Source: Bacillota bacterium
GTDB lineage: Bacteria; Bacillota; Clostridia; Ch29
Direction: 5' to 3'
Assembly: GCA_028686075.1 (NCBI GenBank)
Contig: JAQUCT010000001.1
Coordinates: forward strand, 111,481 to 175,480
DNA length: 64,000 nt
The position numbers and the translations under genes are program-made. Shown here in pieces: positions 49,920 through 57,664 of this stretch (positions within the stretch are counted from its first letter, which is position 1; the number at the start of each line of letters is the position of its first letter). Under the pieces are notes generated by a model. It was given only the letters and a program-made list of their open reading frames with translations, made no database searches and was not told the DNA's origin.

Positions 49920-50996
49920 ATGAAGGAGATATTCAGATTGCTTGTAATAAATCCGGGATCTACTTCAACTAAGATAGCAATATTTGATAACGAAAAGCCT
50001 GTTTTCGAGGAAGTAATAAGGCATTCTACCGAAGAGCTGGCACCCTATCCCACTATATACAGTCAGTATCAGTATAGAAAGGATATTATACTGGAAACCC
50101 TAAGCAAAAAGGATATAAACCTTACAAAACTAAGTGCCGTTGTGGGCAGGGGAGGACTTTTGCAGCCCATTCCCAGCGGAACCTACGAGGTAAATGACAA
50201 GATGATTGAGGACCTGAGAGTGGGCCTTTTCGGTCAGCATGCGTCAAGCCTGGGGGGTATACTGGCAAGGGAGATTGCTTCGCAGCTCAACATCCCGTCC
50301 TATATAGTGGACCCGGTGGTGGTAGACGAGCTGGAGGATATAGCCCGGGTGTCGGGACTGCCTGAGATAGAAAGAGTATCAATATTCCATGCGCTGAACC
50401 AGAAGGCCGTTGCCAGAAGAGCCGCCAGGGACCTTGAAAAGCCCTATGAGAGCCTTAACCTTATAGTAACCCATATGGGTGGCGGCATTTCGATAGGAGC
50501 CCACAAAAAGGGCAGGGTTGTGGATGTAAACAACGCACTGGACGGAGAAGGACCCTTCTCGCCAGAGAGGGCGGGAAGCCTGCCGTTGGAAGGGCTTATT
50601 GGACTTTGCTACTCCGGACGCTATACGCTGGAGGAGATGAATAAAAAGGTTGTGGGCAAGGGTGGCCTGGTTGCCCATTTAAAGACCAACGATGCCCAGG
50701 AAGTGGAAAGGATGATAGAAGTTGGCGATAAGCATGCGGAGCTTGTTTATCGGGCAATGGCATACCAAATTGCCAAAGAGATAGGAAGTGCTGCAGCCGT
50801 TCTTCAGGGTAAGGCGGATGCCATCGTTCTTACCGGAGGTATTGCCTACAGCAAGATGCTGACCGGGTGGATAATCGAAAGTGTGGAGTTTATCGCCCCA
50901 GTAATGATTTATCCGGGAGAGGATGAAATGACTGCCCTCGCAGAAGGCGGTTTAAGGGTATTAAGGGGTGAAGAGAAGGCCAAACAATACGAATAA
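49920..50996 (+). CDS. buk: Butyrate kinase (copy 2)
   Basis: Protein of 358 residues, clearly homologous to the first kinase across its length, with the same NPGSTSTK motif at residues 11-18, [10 protein letters not shown] and [13 protein letters not shown] at 49920 behind GGGGTGAG; a longer reading from 49875 overlaps ptb and is rejected. The two kinases flank one Ptb and are well diverged, which suggests different acyl chain preferences. Confidence 0.92.
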   Translation: MKEIFRLLVINPGSTSTKIAIFDNEKPVFEEVIRHSTEELAPYPTIYSQYQYRKDIILETLSKKDINLTKLSAVVGRGGLLQPIPSGTYEVNDKMIEDLRVGLFGQHASSLGGILAREIASQLNIPSYIVDPVVVDELEDIARVSGLPEIERVSIFHALNQKAVARRAARDLEKPYESLNLIVTHMGGGISIGAHKKGRVVDVNNALDGEGPFSPERAGSLPLEGLIGLCYSGRYTLEEMNKKVVGKGGLVAHLKTNDAQEVERMIEVGDKHAELVYRAMAYQIAKEIGSAAAVLQGKADAIVLTGGIAYSKMLTGWIIESVEFIAPVMIYPGEDEMTALAEGGLRVLRGEEKAKQYE

Positions 50997-51010
50997 AGGA
51001 CTGGTGGCCC

Positions 51011-51682
51011 ATGCAGCAGGACAAAAGAATCAGAATTATAACAGGTCATTACGGGAGCGGTAAAACCGAATTCTCGGTAAACTATGTGATAAGGCTTGCG
51101 AAATCGGGCAAAAAGGCCGCCATTGCGGACCTGGACATTGTAAACCCCTATTTTCGCTCCCGAGAGGAAAAGGGCCGAATGGAGAGAATCGGTATACGGG
51201 TTGTGGCACCGGAGGGAAAGTTTATAAACGCTGATGTACCGGCTCTGCCTGCAGATATTTATACCCTTTTGCAGGATGAAAGCTACCAGGCGGTGCTGGA
51301 CGTCGGGGGCGACGCGGCGGGAGCCAGGGCCTTGGGACGGTATTACGATCACCTAAAAGATGTTGACTACGACATGTTCATAGTGATAAACGCCAACCGG
51401 CCCAATACGGGCAGCCCCCAGGCGGCCATTGAGTATATAGAGGAAATAGAAAGGGCGGCCCGTATTCGTGCCACTGGCCTTATAAACAACACCCATATGC
51501 TGCGCGACACAACGCTTGAGGATGTACTTAGGGGACAGCGGGTGGTGGAAGAGGTTTCCCGGCAAAAGAATATGCCGGTGAAATATATATGCGCCATTGA
51601 AAGGATAGCCGGACAAATTCCGGAGGGTTTAACGGGTGAGGTTTTTCCTGTCAAGATGTATATGCGACCTGATTGGTTGTAA
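51011..51682 (+). CDS. P-loop ATPase of the MinD/ParA/CobQ superfamily
   Basis: Protein of 223 residues. Walker A GHYGSGKTE at about residues 12-20; DLDIVNPYFRSRE and a DVGG motif are the likely switch regions; NANRPNTG may contact the base. There is no transmembrane segment. It sits between butyrate kinase and the ferredoxin subunit, within 15-30 bases of each. I know no assigned function; possibilities are a maturation or metallo-centre insertion factor, or regulation of the oxidoreductase. Confidence 0.85.
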   Translation: MQQDKRIRIITGHYGSGKTEFSVNYVIRLAKSGKKAAIADLDIVNPYFRSREEKGRMERIGIRVVAPEGKFINADVPALPADIYTLLQDESYQAVLDVGGDAAGARALGRYYDHLKDVDYDMFIVINANRPNTGSPQAAIEYIEEIERAARIRATGLINNTHMLRDTTLEDVLRGQRVVEEVSRQKNMPVKYICAIERIAGQIPEGLTGEVFPVKMYMRPDWL

Positions 51683-51708
51683 TTTAAGCGAAAAAAGGAG
51701 GGTTGTTC

Positions 51709-51942
51709 ATGGCAAAGGTAAGAGGAAAGGTTACGTTTATGGAGCATCGCTGTAAGGGATGTGAACTCTGTACAACTGTTTGCCCGGTAGACATAGTTAA
51801 GATGGCGAAGGACAGGATAAACGTTAAAGGGTATCACCCCGCAACCGTCTATGAAATGGAAAAGTGTATAGCTTGCGGGAACTGTGCTACAATCTGCCCG
51901 GACACCGTTATAAAGGTTGAGAGACTAAGAGACAATGATTAG
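51709..51942 (+). CDS. 2-oxoacid:ferredoxin oxidoreductase, ferredoxin-like delta subunit
   Basis: Protein of 77 residues with two [4Fe-4S] motifs (CKGCELCTTVCP and CIACGNCATICP). It carries electrons from the thiamine-diphosphate active site to ferredoxin. ATG at 51709 behind AAGGAGGG. First of the four oxidoreductase subunit genes. Confidence 0.92.
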   Translation: MAKVRGKVTFMEHRCKGCELCTTVCPVDIVKMAKDRINVKGYHPATVYEMEKCIACGNCATICPDTVIKVERLRDND

Positions 51943-51984
51943 TTTACCTACGGAAGAAAGCTCAAAAAAGAGGAGGGAAATTCT

Positions 51985-53046
51985 ATGGCAAAGGTTTTAA
52001 TGAAGGGAAATGAAGCAATCGGTGCCGCTGCAATAAAGGCCGGCTGCAAATTTTTCTTCGGTTATCCGATTACACCTCAAAGCGAACTACCCGAATACAT
52101 GGCCAGAGAAATGCCGAAGGCGGGAGCGACCTTCCTGCAGGCCGAGAGCGAAGTTGCGGCAATAAACATGGTATACGGTGCCGCAGGAGCAGGGGCGAGG
52201 GTAATGACCTCATCCTCCAGTCCCGGTATAAGTCTAAAACAGGAGGGTATATCCTATATAGCAGGGTCGGAACTACCCTGTCTGATAGTCAATATAATAA
52301 GAGGCGGCCCCGGTCTGGGTGGAATACAGCCGGCCCAGTCGGACTACTTCCAGGCCACAAAGGGCGGCGGCCACGGCGATTACAAGATGGTGGTCTTAGC
52401 CCCCGCATCGGTGCAGGAACTGACTGACCTCATGATGGAAGGCTTTGATATCGCTGACCAGTACAGGAATCCCGTAATGATTATTGGAGACGGTATGCTG
52501 GGACAGATGATGGAGCCGGTGGAGCTGCGGGAGCCCCAAAAACGCAACCTGCCCCCCAAGGACTGGGCTACAACCGGCACAGGTGGAAGAGGGCATACCA
52601 ACGTTATCAATTCACTGTTTATAGACCCCGCAGAGTGCGAAAAGCATAACCTTAGACTTAAAGCCAAGTTCGACGAGATGGAAAAGAACGAGAAGAAATA
52701 CGAAATATTCAACTGCGATAACCCAGACCTTATAGCCGTTGCTTACGGCACCACCGCAAGGATTGTTAAAACAGTTATAGACAAGTGTAAGGAAGAGGGC
52801 ATAAACGTCGGCCTTATAAGGCCCATATCCCTGTGGCCCTTCCCCTATGAAGTGTTTGAAGAGTATGCCGACAAAACAAAGGCTTTCCTTTCGGTGGAAA
52901 TGAGCCTGGGTCAGATGGTAGAAGACGTAAAGCTTGGCGTTAACGGCAAGAAGCCGGTACATTTCTACGGAAGAACCGGCGGAATGGTGCCGGTGCCGGA
53001 CGATATCGTTGCTGAGATTAAGAAAATATTAGGGGGTGCTAAATAA
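51985..53046 (+). CDS. vorB: 2-oxoacid:ferredoxin oxidoreductase alpha subunit (VorB type)
   Basis: Protein of 353 residues. [35 protein letters not shown] and [16 protein letters not shown] are close to the alpha subunits annotated as VorB (3-methyl-2-oxobutanoate:ferredoxin oxidoreductase). ATG behind GAGGAGGG. Overlaps the beta gene by one base. The butyrate kinase/Ptb partners suit branched-chain acyl-CoA products. 2-oxoglutarate or pyruvate specificity is less likely but not excluded. Confidence 0.9.
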   Translation: MAKVLMKGNEAIGAAAIKAGCKFFFGYPITPQSELPEYMAREMPKAGATFLQAESEVAAINMVYGAAGAGARVMTSSSSPGISLKQEGISYIAGSELPCLIVNIIRGGPGLGGIQPAQSDYFQATKGGGHGDYKMVVLAPASVQELTDLMMEGFDIADQYRNPVMIIGDGMLGQMMEPVELREPQKRNLPPKDWATTGTGGRGHTNVINSLFIDPAECEKHNLRLKAKFDEMEKNEKKYEIFNCDNPDLIAVAYGTTARIVKTVIDKCKEEGINVGLIRPISLWPFPYEVFEEYADKTKAFLSVEMSLGQMVEDVKLGVNGKKPVHFYGRTGGMVPVPDDIVAEIKKILGGAK

Positions 53047-53795
53047 TGGCCGAAATGGTATTTCAAAGGACCAAAGGTTTGCAGGATAGACCGTTCCATT
53101 ATTGTCCGGGCTGCACCCATGGCATAATCCACCGATTGGTTGCCGAGGTTCTTGAAGAGCTGGATGTTCTGGACAAAGCAATAGGGGTTGCGCCGGTCGG
53201 CTGCTCGGTATTTGCCTACGATTACTTTAACTGTGACATGCAGGAGGCTGCCCACGGCAGGGCACCCGCCGTTGCAACCGGTATAAAGAGAGTACATCCC
53301 GACAAAGTGGTTTTTTCCTATCAGGGTGATGGAGACCTGGCTTCAATAGGTACCGCGGAAATAGTACACGCAGCCATGAGGGGTGAAAAGATAACAACCA
53401 TATTCGTAAACAACGCCATATACGGGATGACCGGAGGCCAGATGGCACCAACCACGCTGGTGGGTCAGAAGGCCACCACCTCGCCCTTTGGCAGGGATAA
53501 GGACCACGCCGGCTCTCCTATAAGGATGAGTGAAATGCTGGCCACGCTGGACGGTCCCGCCTATATCGAAAGAGTTACCGTAACCACTCCGGCCCATGTA
53601 AGAAAAGCAAAGAAAGCGATAAAGAAAGCCTTCCAGGCACAGATAGAGCGCAAAGGGTTTACCATGATAGAGGTCCTGTCCACCTGTCCGACAAACTGGG
53701 GTCTTACCCCCGTTGAGGCACTCCGGTGGCTGGAAGAAAACATGATACCCTATTATCCGCTGGGAGTTTATAAGACTTCCGAGGAGGTGAAATAG
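53046..53795 (+). CDS. 2-oxoacid:ferredoxin oxidoreductase beta subunit (thiamine diphosphate-binding)
   Basis: Protein of 249 residues. [12 protein letters not shown] near the N-terminus and the thiamine diphosphate motif [20 protein letters not shown], then [16 protein letters not shown], are typical. It forms the catalytic core with the alpha subunit. ATG at 53046 directly at the alpha stop. Confidence 0.93.
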   Translation: MAEMVFQRTKGLQDRPFHYCPGCTHGIIHRLVAEVLEELDVLDKAIGVAPVGCSVFAYDYFNCDMQEAAHGRAPAVATGIKRVHPDKVVFSYQGDGDLASIGTAEIVHAAMRGEKITTIFVNNAIYGMTGGQMAPTTLVGQKATTSPFGRDKDHAGSPIRMSEMLATLDGPAYIERVTVTTPAHVRKAKKAIKKAFQAQIERKGFTMIEVLSTCPTNWGLTPVEALRWLEENMIPYYPLGVYKTSEEVK

Positions 53796-53798
53796 GAT

Positions 53799-54353
53799 AT
53801 GATAAACGAGAGAATAGTAATGGCCGGATTTGGCGGCCAGGGCGTAATGTCCATGGGTCAGCTGCTTACCTATGCCGGGATGATTGAGGGCAAGAACGTA
53901 TCCTGGCTGCCGTCCTATGGACCGGAGATGAGGGGTGGTACCGCCAACTGTAATGTAATCATATCCGACAACCCGGTGGCGTCTCCGATAGTAACGGATG
54001 CTACCGCGGTAATAGCTATGAACAGGCCGTCCCTTGACAAGTTCGAACCTTCGATAGTAAAGAATGGGCTGCTCCTAATAAACAGCTCCCTAATCGACAA
54101 AAGTGCCGAGAGGGATGATATAGTAGCCTACGATATACCTGCCAATGAAATAGCCGACGAGCTGGGCAACAGCAGGATAGCCAATATGGTTATGCTGGGG
54201 GCATATTTAGAGGCTACCGGTGCCCTTAAAAAGGAAAGCGTACTGGAAGCCCTAAAGAAGGTCTTTGGAGAGAGAAAAGCGCACCTTATACCGGTGAATA
54301 AGGATGCCCTGGACAGGGGTGCCGAGCTGGTTAAGGGAAACAGCTGCGGCTGA
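53799..54353 (+). CDS. 2-oxoacid:ferredoxin oxidoreductase gamma subunit
   Basis: Protein of 184 residues. GFGGQGVMSMGQLLTYAG and SYGPEMRGGTANCNVIIS are hallmarks of the gamma (coenzyme A-binding) subunit. It follows beta after 3 bases and is the last gene of the operon. Confidence 0.93.
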   Translation: MINERIVMAGFGGQGVMSMGQLLTYAGMIEGKNVSWLPSYGPEMRGGTANCNVIISDNPVASPIVTDATAVIAMNRPSLDKFEPSIVKNGLLLINSSLIDKSAERDDIVAYDIPANEIADELGNSRIANMVMLGAYLEATGALKKESVLEALKKVFGERKAHLIPVNKDALDRGAELVKGNSCG

Positions 54354-54391
54354 TAGAGAATAAACCCGGCAGCCTTGTCGGGCGAACAAAA

Positions 54392-54419
54392 AGAGGCCCA
54401 CCCTTTGTGGTGGGCCTCT
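54392..54419 (-). terminator. Perfect hairpin after the vor operon, terminator on the minus strand
   Basis: AGAGGCCCACC (54392-54402) pairs perfectly with GGTGGGCCTCT (54409-54419). A run of five A residues before it reads as a T run on the minus strand, so it looks like the old terminator of the broken aminotransferase gene. On the plus strand no T run follows, though the hairpin may still stall polymerase. Confidence 0.65.
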
Positions 54420-54530
54420 AAGGTTGTAGATAAATATAATTAGGGTTCATGAATACCCGCTTATGCAAAAATGCATGAGTTAGTGTTTCATGAAGCCTTA
54501 TGGGTCTGGGCAATTCTGCCCCCCGGTATA

Positions 54531-54821
54531 TTAGGGTGCACCCCTTAAAAAGGTTTTTTTGGGACCTATAAGCACTCCGGTTCCGAAGGGAGTGTACATT
54601 TTATGCACTGAAAAGACCAGGCAATCTATGTGCTCTGGGTGGCCGTCGGGCTTTACTTCCAGCGAAGAATTGGAAACAAGCTGGGCCCCGTCCACAAGGA
54701 TTGGCACCCCTGCCCGGTGTGCCATGGCGGCAATCCTTCCAACATCGCTTTTGTAGCCGGTTACGTTGGAGGCACCGGATATGCTTATTAGCTTTAGCCG
54801 GTTGCCGTACTGCACTATCAT
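54531..54821 (-). pseudogene. Fragment of a class V aminotransferase (cysteine desulfurase-like)
   Basis: About 96 residues with ISGASNVTGYKSDVGRIAAMA, VPILVDGAQLVSN and the lysine that binds pyridoxal phosphate in FSVHKMYTPFGTG. These are the middle of a roughly 400-residue SufS/CsdA-type enzyme. In the same frame a stop lies about 45 bases upstream, and the reading ends shortly after the PLP region, so both ends are lost. Confidence 0.85.
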
Positions 54822-54946
54822 TGTTTCAATTAAAATGCAGAAGCAACTTGTCTTGCGGCGTTTCTAAGCCGCCGTGTTACAAAACGGGCCCAAAACACAT
54901 AGTATATTTTAATGGGGAGCTTTTAGCTGGAGGAATGTCCGAACAA

Positions 54947-54975
54947 TTGAAATGCGGTATGCTGTGTGATAAGAT
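54947..54975 (+). promoter_or_regulatory. Predicted sigma-A promoter for glmM
   Basis: TTGAAA at 54947-54952, 17-base spacer, TAAGAT at 54970-54975, extended -10 TG at 54967-54968. It lies 45 bases before the glmM ATG, so glmM no longer depends on the cdaA promoter. Confidence 0.7.
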
Positions 54976-55019
54976 TTAAACGTATTAAAATGGCATACAA
55001 TAGTAACAGGGGGAATTAT

Positions 55020-56363
55020 ATGGGCAGACTGTTCGGCACCGATGGTGTCAGAGGAATTGCAAACGAGGAATTAACTTCAGACCTTGCTTTCAAGCTTGCC
55101 CGGGCGGGGGCATTTGTCTTGGGCAGCGGGATAAAAAAGCCGAAGTTTGTATTGGGGACGGATACGCGCCTTTCTTCGGATATGCTCGAAAGCGCAATGG
55201 TTGCCGGGCTGTGCTCGGCAGGCAGTGATGCAGTGCTGGTGGGCGTAGTTCCCACACCGGCGGTAGCCTATTTGATAAGGCACCTTGGTGCCGACGGCGG
55301 AATTGTGATATCCGCCTCCCATAATCCTGCTCAGTACAATGGGATAAAATTTTTCGACAGAAATGGTTATAAGCTGGGCGATGATATGGAAGAGACAATA
55401 GAAAACATAGTCTTTGAGGGCACCGTAGAAGTGTCGTGTACCTGCAGGAACTTAGGCAGAAGAATAAATGAAACAAAAGGTGTAAGGTACTATGCGGACT
55501 TCCTTAAAGGTACGGTTTTGGAGGATTTTAAAGGGCTAAAGGTGGCCGTTGACTGTGCCAACGGAGCAGCCTTCAAAGTCGCTCCTTTGGTACTGGAGGA
55601 ACTGGGAGCGCAGGTAAGCGTGATAAACGACATCCCCGACGGATTAAACATAAACGCCCTGTGCGGGTCCACCCACCCTGAAGGATTAGCATCCTATGTG
55701 AAAGAAAAGGGTCTGGACATAGGCCTTGCCTTTGACGGTGATGCGGACCGGCTAATTGCAGTGGACGATAAAGGCCAAATAATAGACGGTGACTATATAT
55801 TGGCAGTCTGTGCCCGCCGGCTTAAGGCCCAGGGAAAACTAGCAGGGGATACCGTGGTTGCAACCGTTATGTCCAATCTGGGATTGCACAAAGTTCTGGA
55901 GAAGATTGGCTGCAGAATAGAGGAAACCAAGGTGGGAGACAGGTACGTACTGCAAAGAATGATGGAAAAGGGATACAGCCTTGGCGGAGAGCAGTCGGGC
56001 CACATAATATTCCTGGACTTTAATACCACCGGGGACGGCTTACTGACGGCACTTCAGCTGCTTGAAAGCGTAAAGTATTTTGATAAAAGCCTTTCGGAGG
56101 TTTGCAGCACCATGCAAAAATATCCCCAAGTTCTGGTTAATGCAAGGGTGAAGAATTCAAATAAGGAAGCTTATCGACAGGATGCGGTTATTTGCAGTGA
56201 GATAGAAAGGGTGCAGAACTGGCTTGTGGGTAACGGCAGAGTGCTTATAAGGCCTTCGGGAACCGAGCCCCTTGTGAGGATTATGTTAGAGGGCCAGGAC
56301 AAAGGTGAGCTTAGGCAGTATGCCGAAAACATTGCAAAACTCATAGAAAGCCGCTTGGTTTAA
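55020..56363 (+). CDS. glmM: Phosphoglucosamine mutase
   Basis: Protein of 447 residues that converts glucosamine-6-phosphate to glucosamine-1-phosphate for UDP-GlcNAc and peptidoglycan synthesis. The catalytic phosphoserine is Ser100 in SASHNP; the metal site is DGDADR near 240; the C-terminal phosphate-binding loop is RPSGTEPLVRIM. ATG at 55020 behind AGGGGG. A longer reading from 54966 is rejected. glmM is separated from cdaA-cdaR here, unlike in most Firmicutes. Confidence 0.96.
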   Translation: MGRLFGTDGVRGIANEELTSDLAFKLARAGAFVLGSGIKKPKFVLGTDTRLSSDMLESAMVAGLCSAGSDAVLVGVVPTPAVAYLIRHLGADGGIVISASHNPAQYNGIKFFDRNGYKLGDDMEETIENIVFEGTVEVSCTCRNLGRRINETKGVRYYADFLKGTVLEDFKGLKVAVDCANGAAFKVAPLVLEELGAQVSVINDIPDGLNINALCGSTHPEGLASYVKEKGLDIGLAFDGDADRLIAVDDKGQIIDGDYILAVCARRLKAQGKLAGDTVVATVMSNLGLHKVLEKIGCRIEETKVGDRYVLQRMMEKGYSLGGEQSGHIIFLDFNTTGDGLLTALQLLESVKYFDKSLSEVCSTMQKYPQVLVNARVKNSNKEAYRQDAVICSEIERVQNWLVGNGRVLIRPSGTEPLVRIMLEGQDKGELRQYAENIAKLIESRLV

Positions 56364-56371
56364 ATAATAAG

Positions 56372-56404
56372 GGACAAAAACGGGCAAGGAACGGTTTTTT
56401 GTTC
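56372..56404 (+). repeat. Short hairpin with GGAACGGTT loop (copy 4, variant)
   Basis: GGACAAAAA (56372-56380) pairs with the T-rich sequence up to GTTC (56396-56404), one G-U pair, around a loop with AAGGAACGG. It follows glmM directly and its T-rich arm could also make it a terminator. Confidence 0.4.
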
Positions 56405-56423
56405 GAAGTGTTAGCTTTATAAA

Positions 56424-56477
56424 GGCACAACAAATCCACCGGGTGACCGGTGGGGCAAAGGGGGCCGGGTAGTTAAC
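56424..56477 (+). promoter_or_regulatory. Structured leader before the short glmS, resembling a decayed c-di-GMP-I riboswitch
   Basis: CCACCGG (56436-56442) pairs perfectly with CCGGTGG (56447-56453) around a GTGA (GNRA) tetraloop. It is flanked by GGCACAACAAA on the 5' side and by GGGGCAAAG, then GCCGGGTAGTTAAC, on the 3' side. This order resembles GEMM-I (GGCAAACC, tetraloop stem, GGACGCAAAG, ... GCCGGGTTACC), but the second stem is missing. It may be a remnant. It is not a glmS ribozyme. Confidence 0.3.
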
Positions 56478-56504
56478 AATACATTTAAAGGAGAAAATAT
56501 CATT

Positions 56505-57614
56505 ATGGGTGAAATAGAAAAAAATGGCTATCCTCATTATATGCTTAAGGAAATATATGAGCAGCCTGAGGTAATAAAGCAAACCCTAAAGGGAAGATTG
56601 ATACCGGGAAGCGAGAAGATAGTTCTTGATGATATAAGGCTGACCCAAAGAGATCTGGACGGGGTGTACAGGATGGTTATAGTTGCCTGCGGTACATCCT
56701 ATCATGCGGGGCTTGCCGGCAAATACCTCATTGAAAGATTAGCAGGGATACCGGTAGAGGTGGAGATAGCTTCCGAGTTCCGGTACAGAAACCCGGCAGT
56801 GGACAAAAATAGCCTTGTAATAGTTATAAGCCAGTCGGGGGAAACCGCCGACACCCTTGAGTCAATGAGGAAGGCAAAGGGGAAAGGCGTCCGTGCTTTT
56901 GCCATAACAAATGTGGCGGGTAGCACAATACCCAGCGAGGCGGACTATTCCCTTTATACCTGTGCGGGTCCGGAGATTTCGGTGGCATCCACAAAGGCCT
57001 ATACGTCGCAGCTAACAGCCATATACTTAATAGCGTTGAAATTGGCTTATTTAAAGGGCGGGATTGACAAGGACGCATACCGGCAAAGAGTGGAGGCAGT
57101 AAACAGGCTTCCGGGGCAGGCACAAAGGGTGCTGGACTGTTCACAGTTAATGAAGGACCTGGCTGGGGAGCATAAGGACATTGAAAAGGTCGTATATCTC
57201 GGCAGGGGTCTGGACTACGCACTGGCTCTTGAGGGGTCGCTAAAGCTAAAGGAGACGTGCTATATTCATTCGGCTGCTTACCCCGCAGGTGAGTTTAGGC
57301 ACGGGCCGATTGCTCTAGTGGAAGAGGGTCTTTTCGTATTTCTCCTTGCAACCCAGGATGCACTTATTGACAAAACCCTTGCAAATCTAAAAGAGGTAAA
57401 GAACAGGGGAGCCTATGTAGTGGCTCTGGCCAAGGAGGGCAACCGGGAAATAGGTAAATTGGCCGACAGGGTAATATATATTCCCGATACTCTCGATGAA
57501 TTTACTTCGGTACTGGCGGTAATACCGTTGCAGCTTTTTGCCTATTACTCAGCGGTGGCTCGGGGCCGCAATGTTGACAAACCACGGAGTTTGGTTAAAA
57601 GCGTATCTGACTGA
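56505..57614 (+). CDS. glmS: GlmS isomerase domain without the glutaminase domain
   Basis: Protein of 369 residues. It begins in what is the interdomain linker of full-length GlmS (NGYPHYMLKEIYEQPE) and contains both SIS domains (CGTSYHAG; SQSGETADT; CAGPEISVASTKAYTSQL; YPAGEFRHGP) and the C-terminal DKPRSLVKSV tail. The usual 240-residue N-terminal glutaminase, with its catalytic Cys1, is absent, and only 141 bases lie between it and glmM. AAAGGAG precedes the ATG, so it looks translated from here. It may use free ammonia, act as a deaminase in the reverse direction, or have a separate glutaminase partner. Confidence 0.9.
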   Translation: MGEIEKNGYPHYMLKEIYEQPEVIKQTLKGRLIPGSEKIVLDDIRLTQRDLDGVYRMVIVACGTSYHAGLAGKYLIERLAGIPVEVEIASEFRYRNPAVDKNSLVIVISQSGETADTLESMRKAKGKGVRAFAITNVAGSTIPSEADYSLYTCAGPEISVASTKAYTSQLTAIYLIALKLAYLKGGIDKDAYRQRVEAVNRLPGQAQRVLDCSQLMKDLAGEHKDIEKVVYLGRGLDYALALEGSLKLKETCYIHSAAYPAGEFRHGPIALVEEGLFVFLLATQDALIDKTLANLKEVKNRGAYVVALAKEGNREIGKLADRVIYIPDTLDEFTSVLAVIPLQLFAYYSAVARGRNVDKPRSLVKSVSD

Positions 57615-57664
57615 CAAACGGCGACAATAGTGATAAAAGGAAAGATAAAAGGGGGGGATAGGTT

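Noticed and set aside
56364-56504. glmS ribozyme
   Set aside because: The expected cleavage-site and core sequences are absent; the hairpin there looks more like a GEMM-I fragment.
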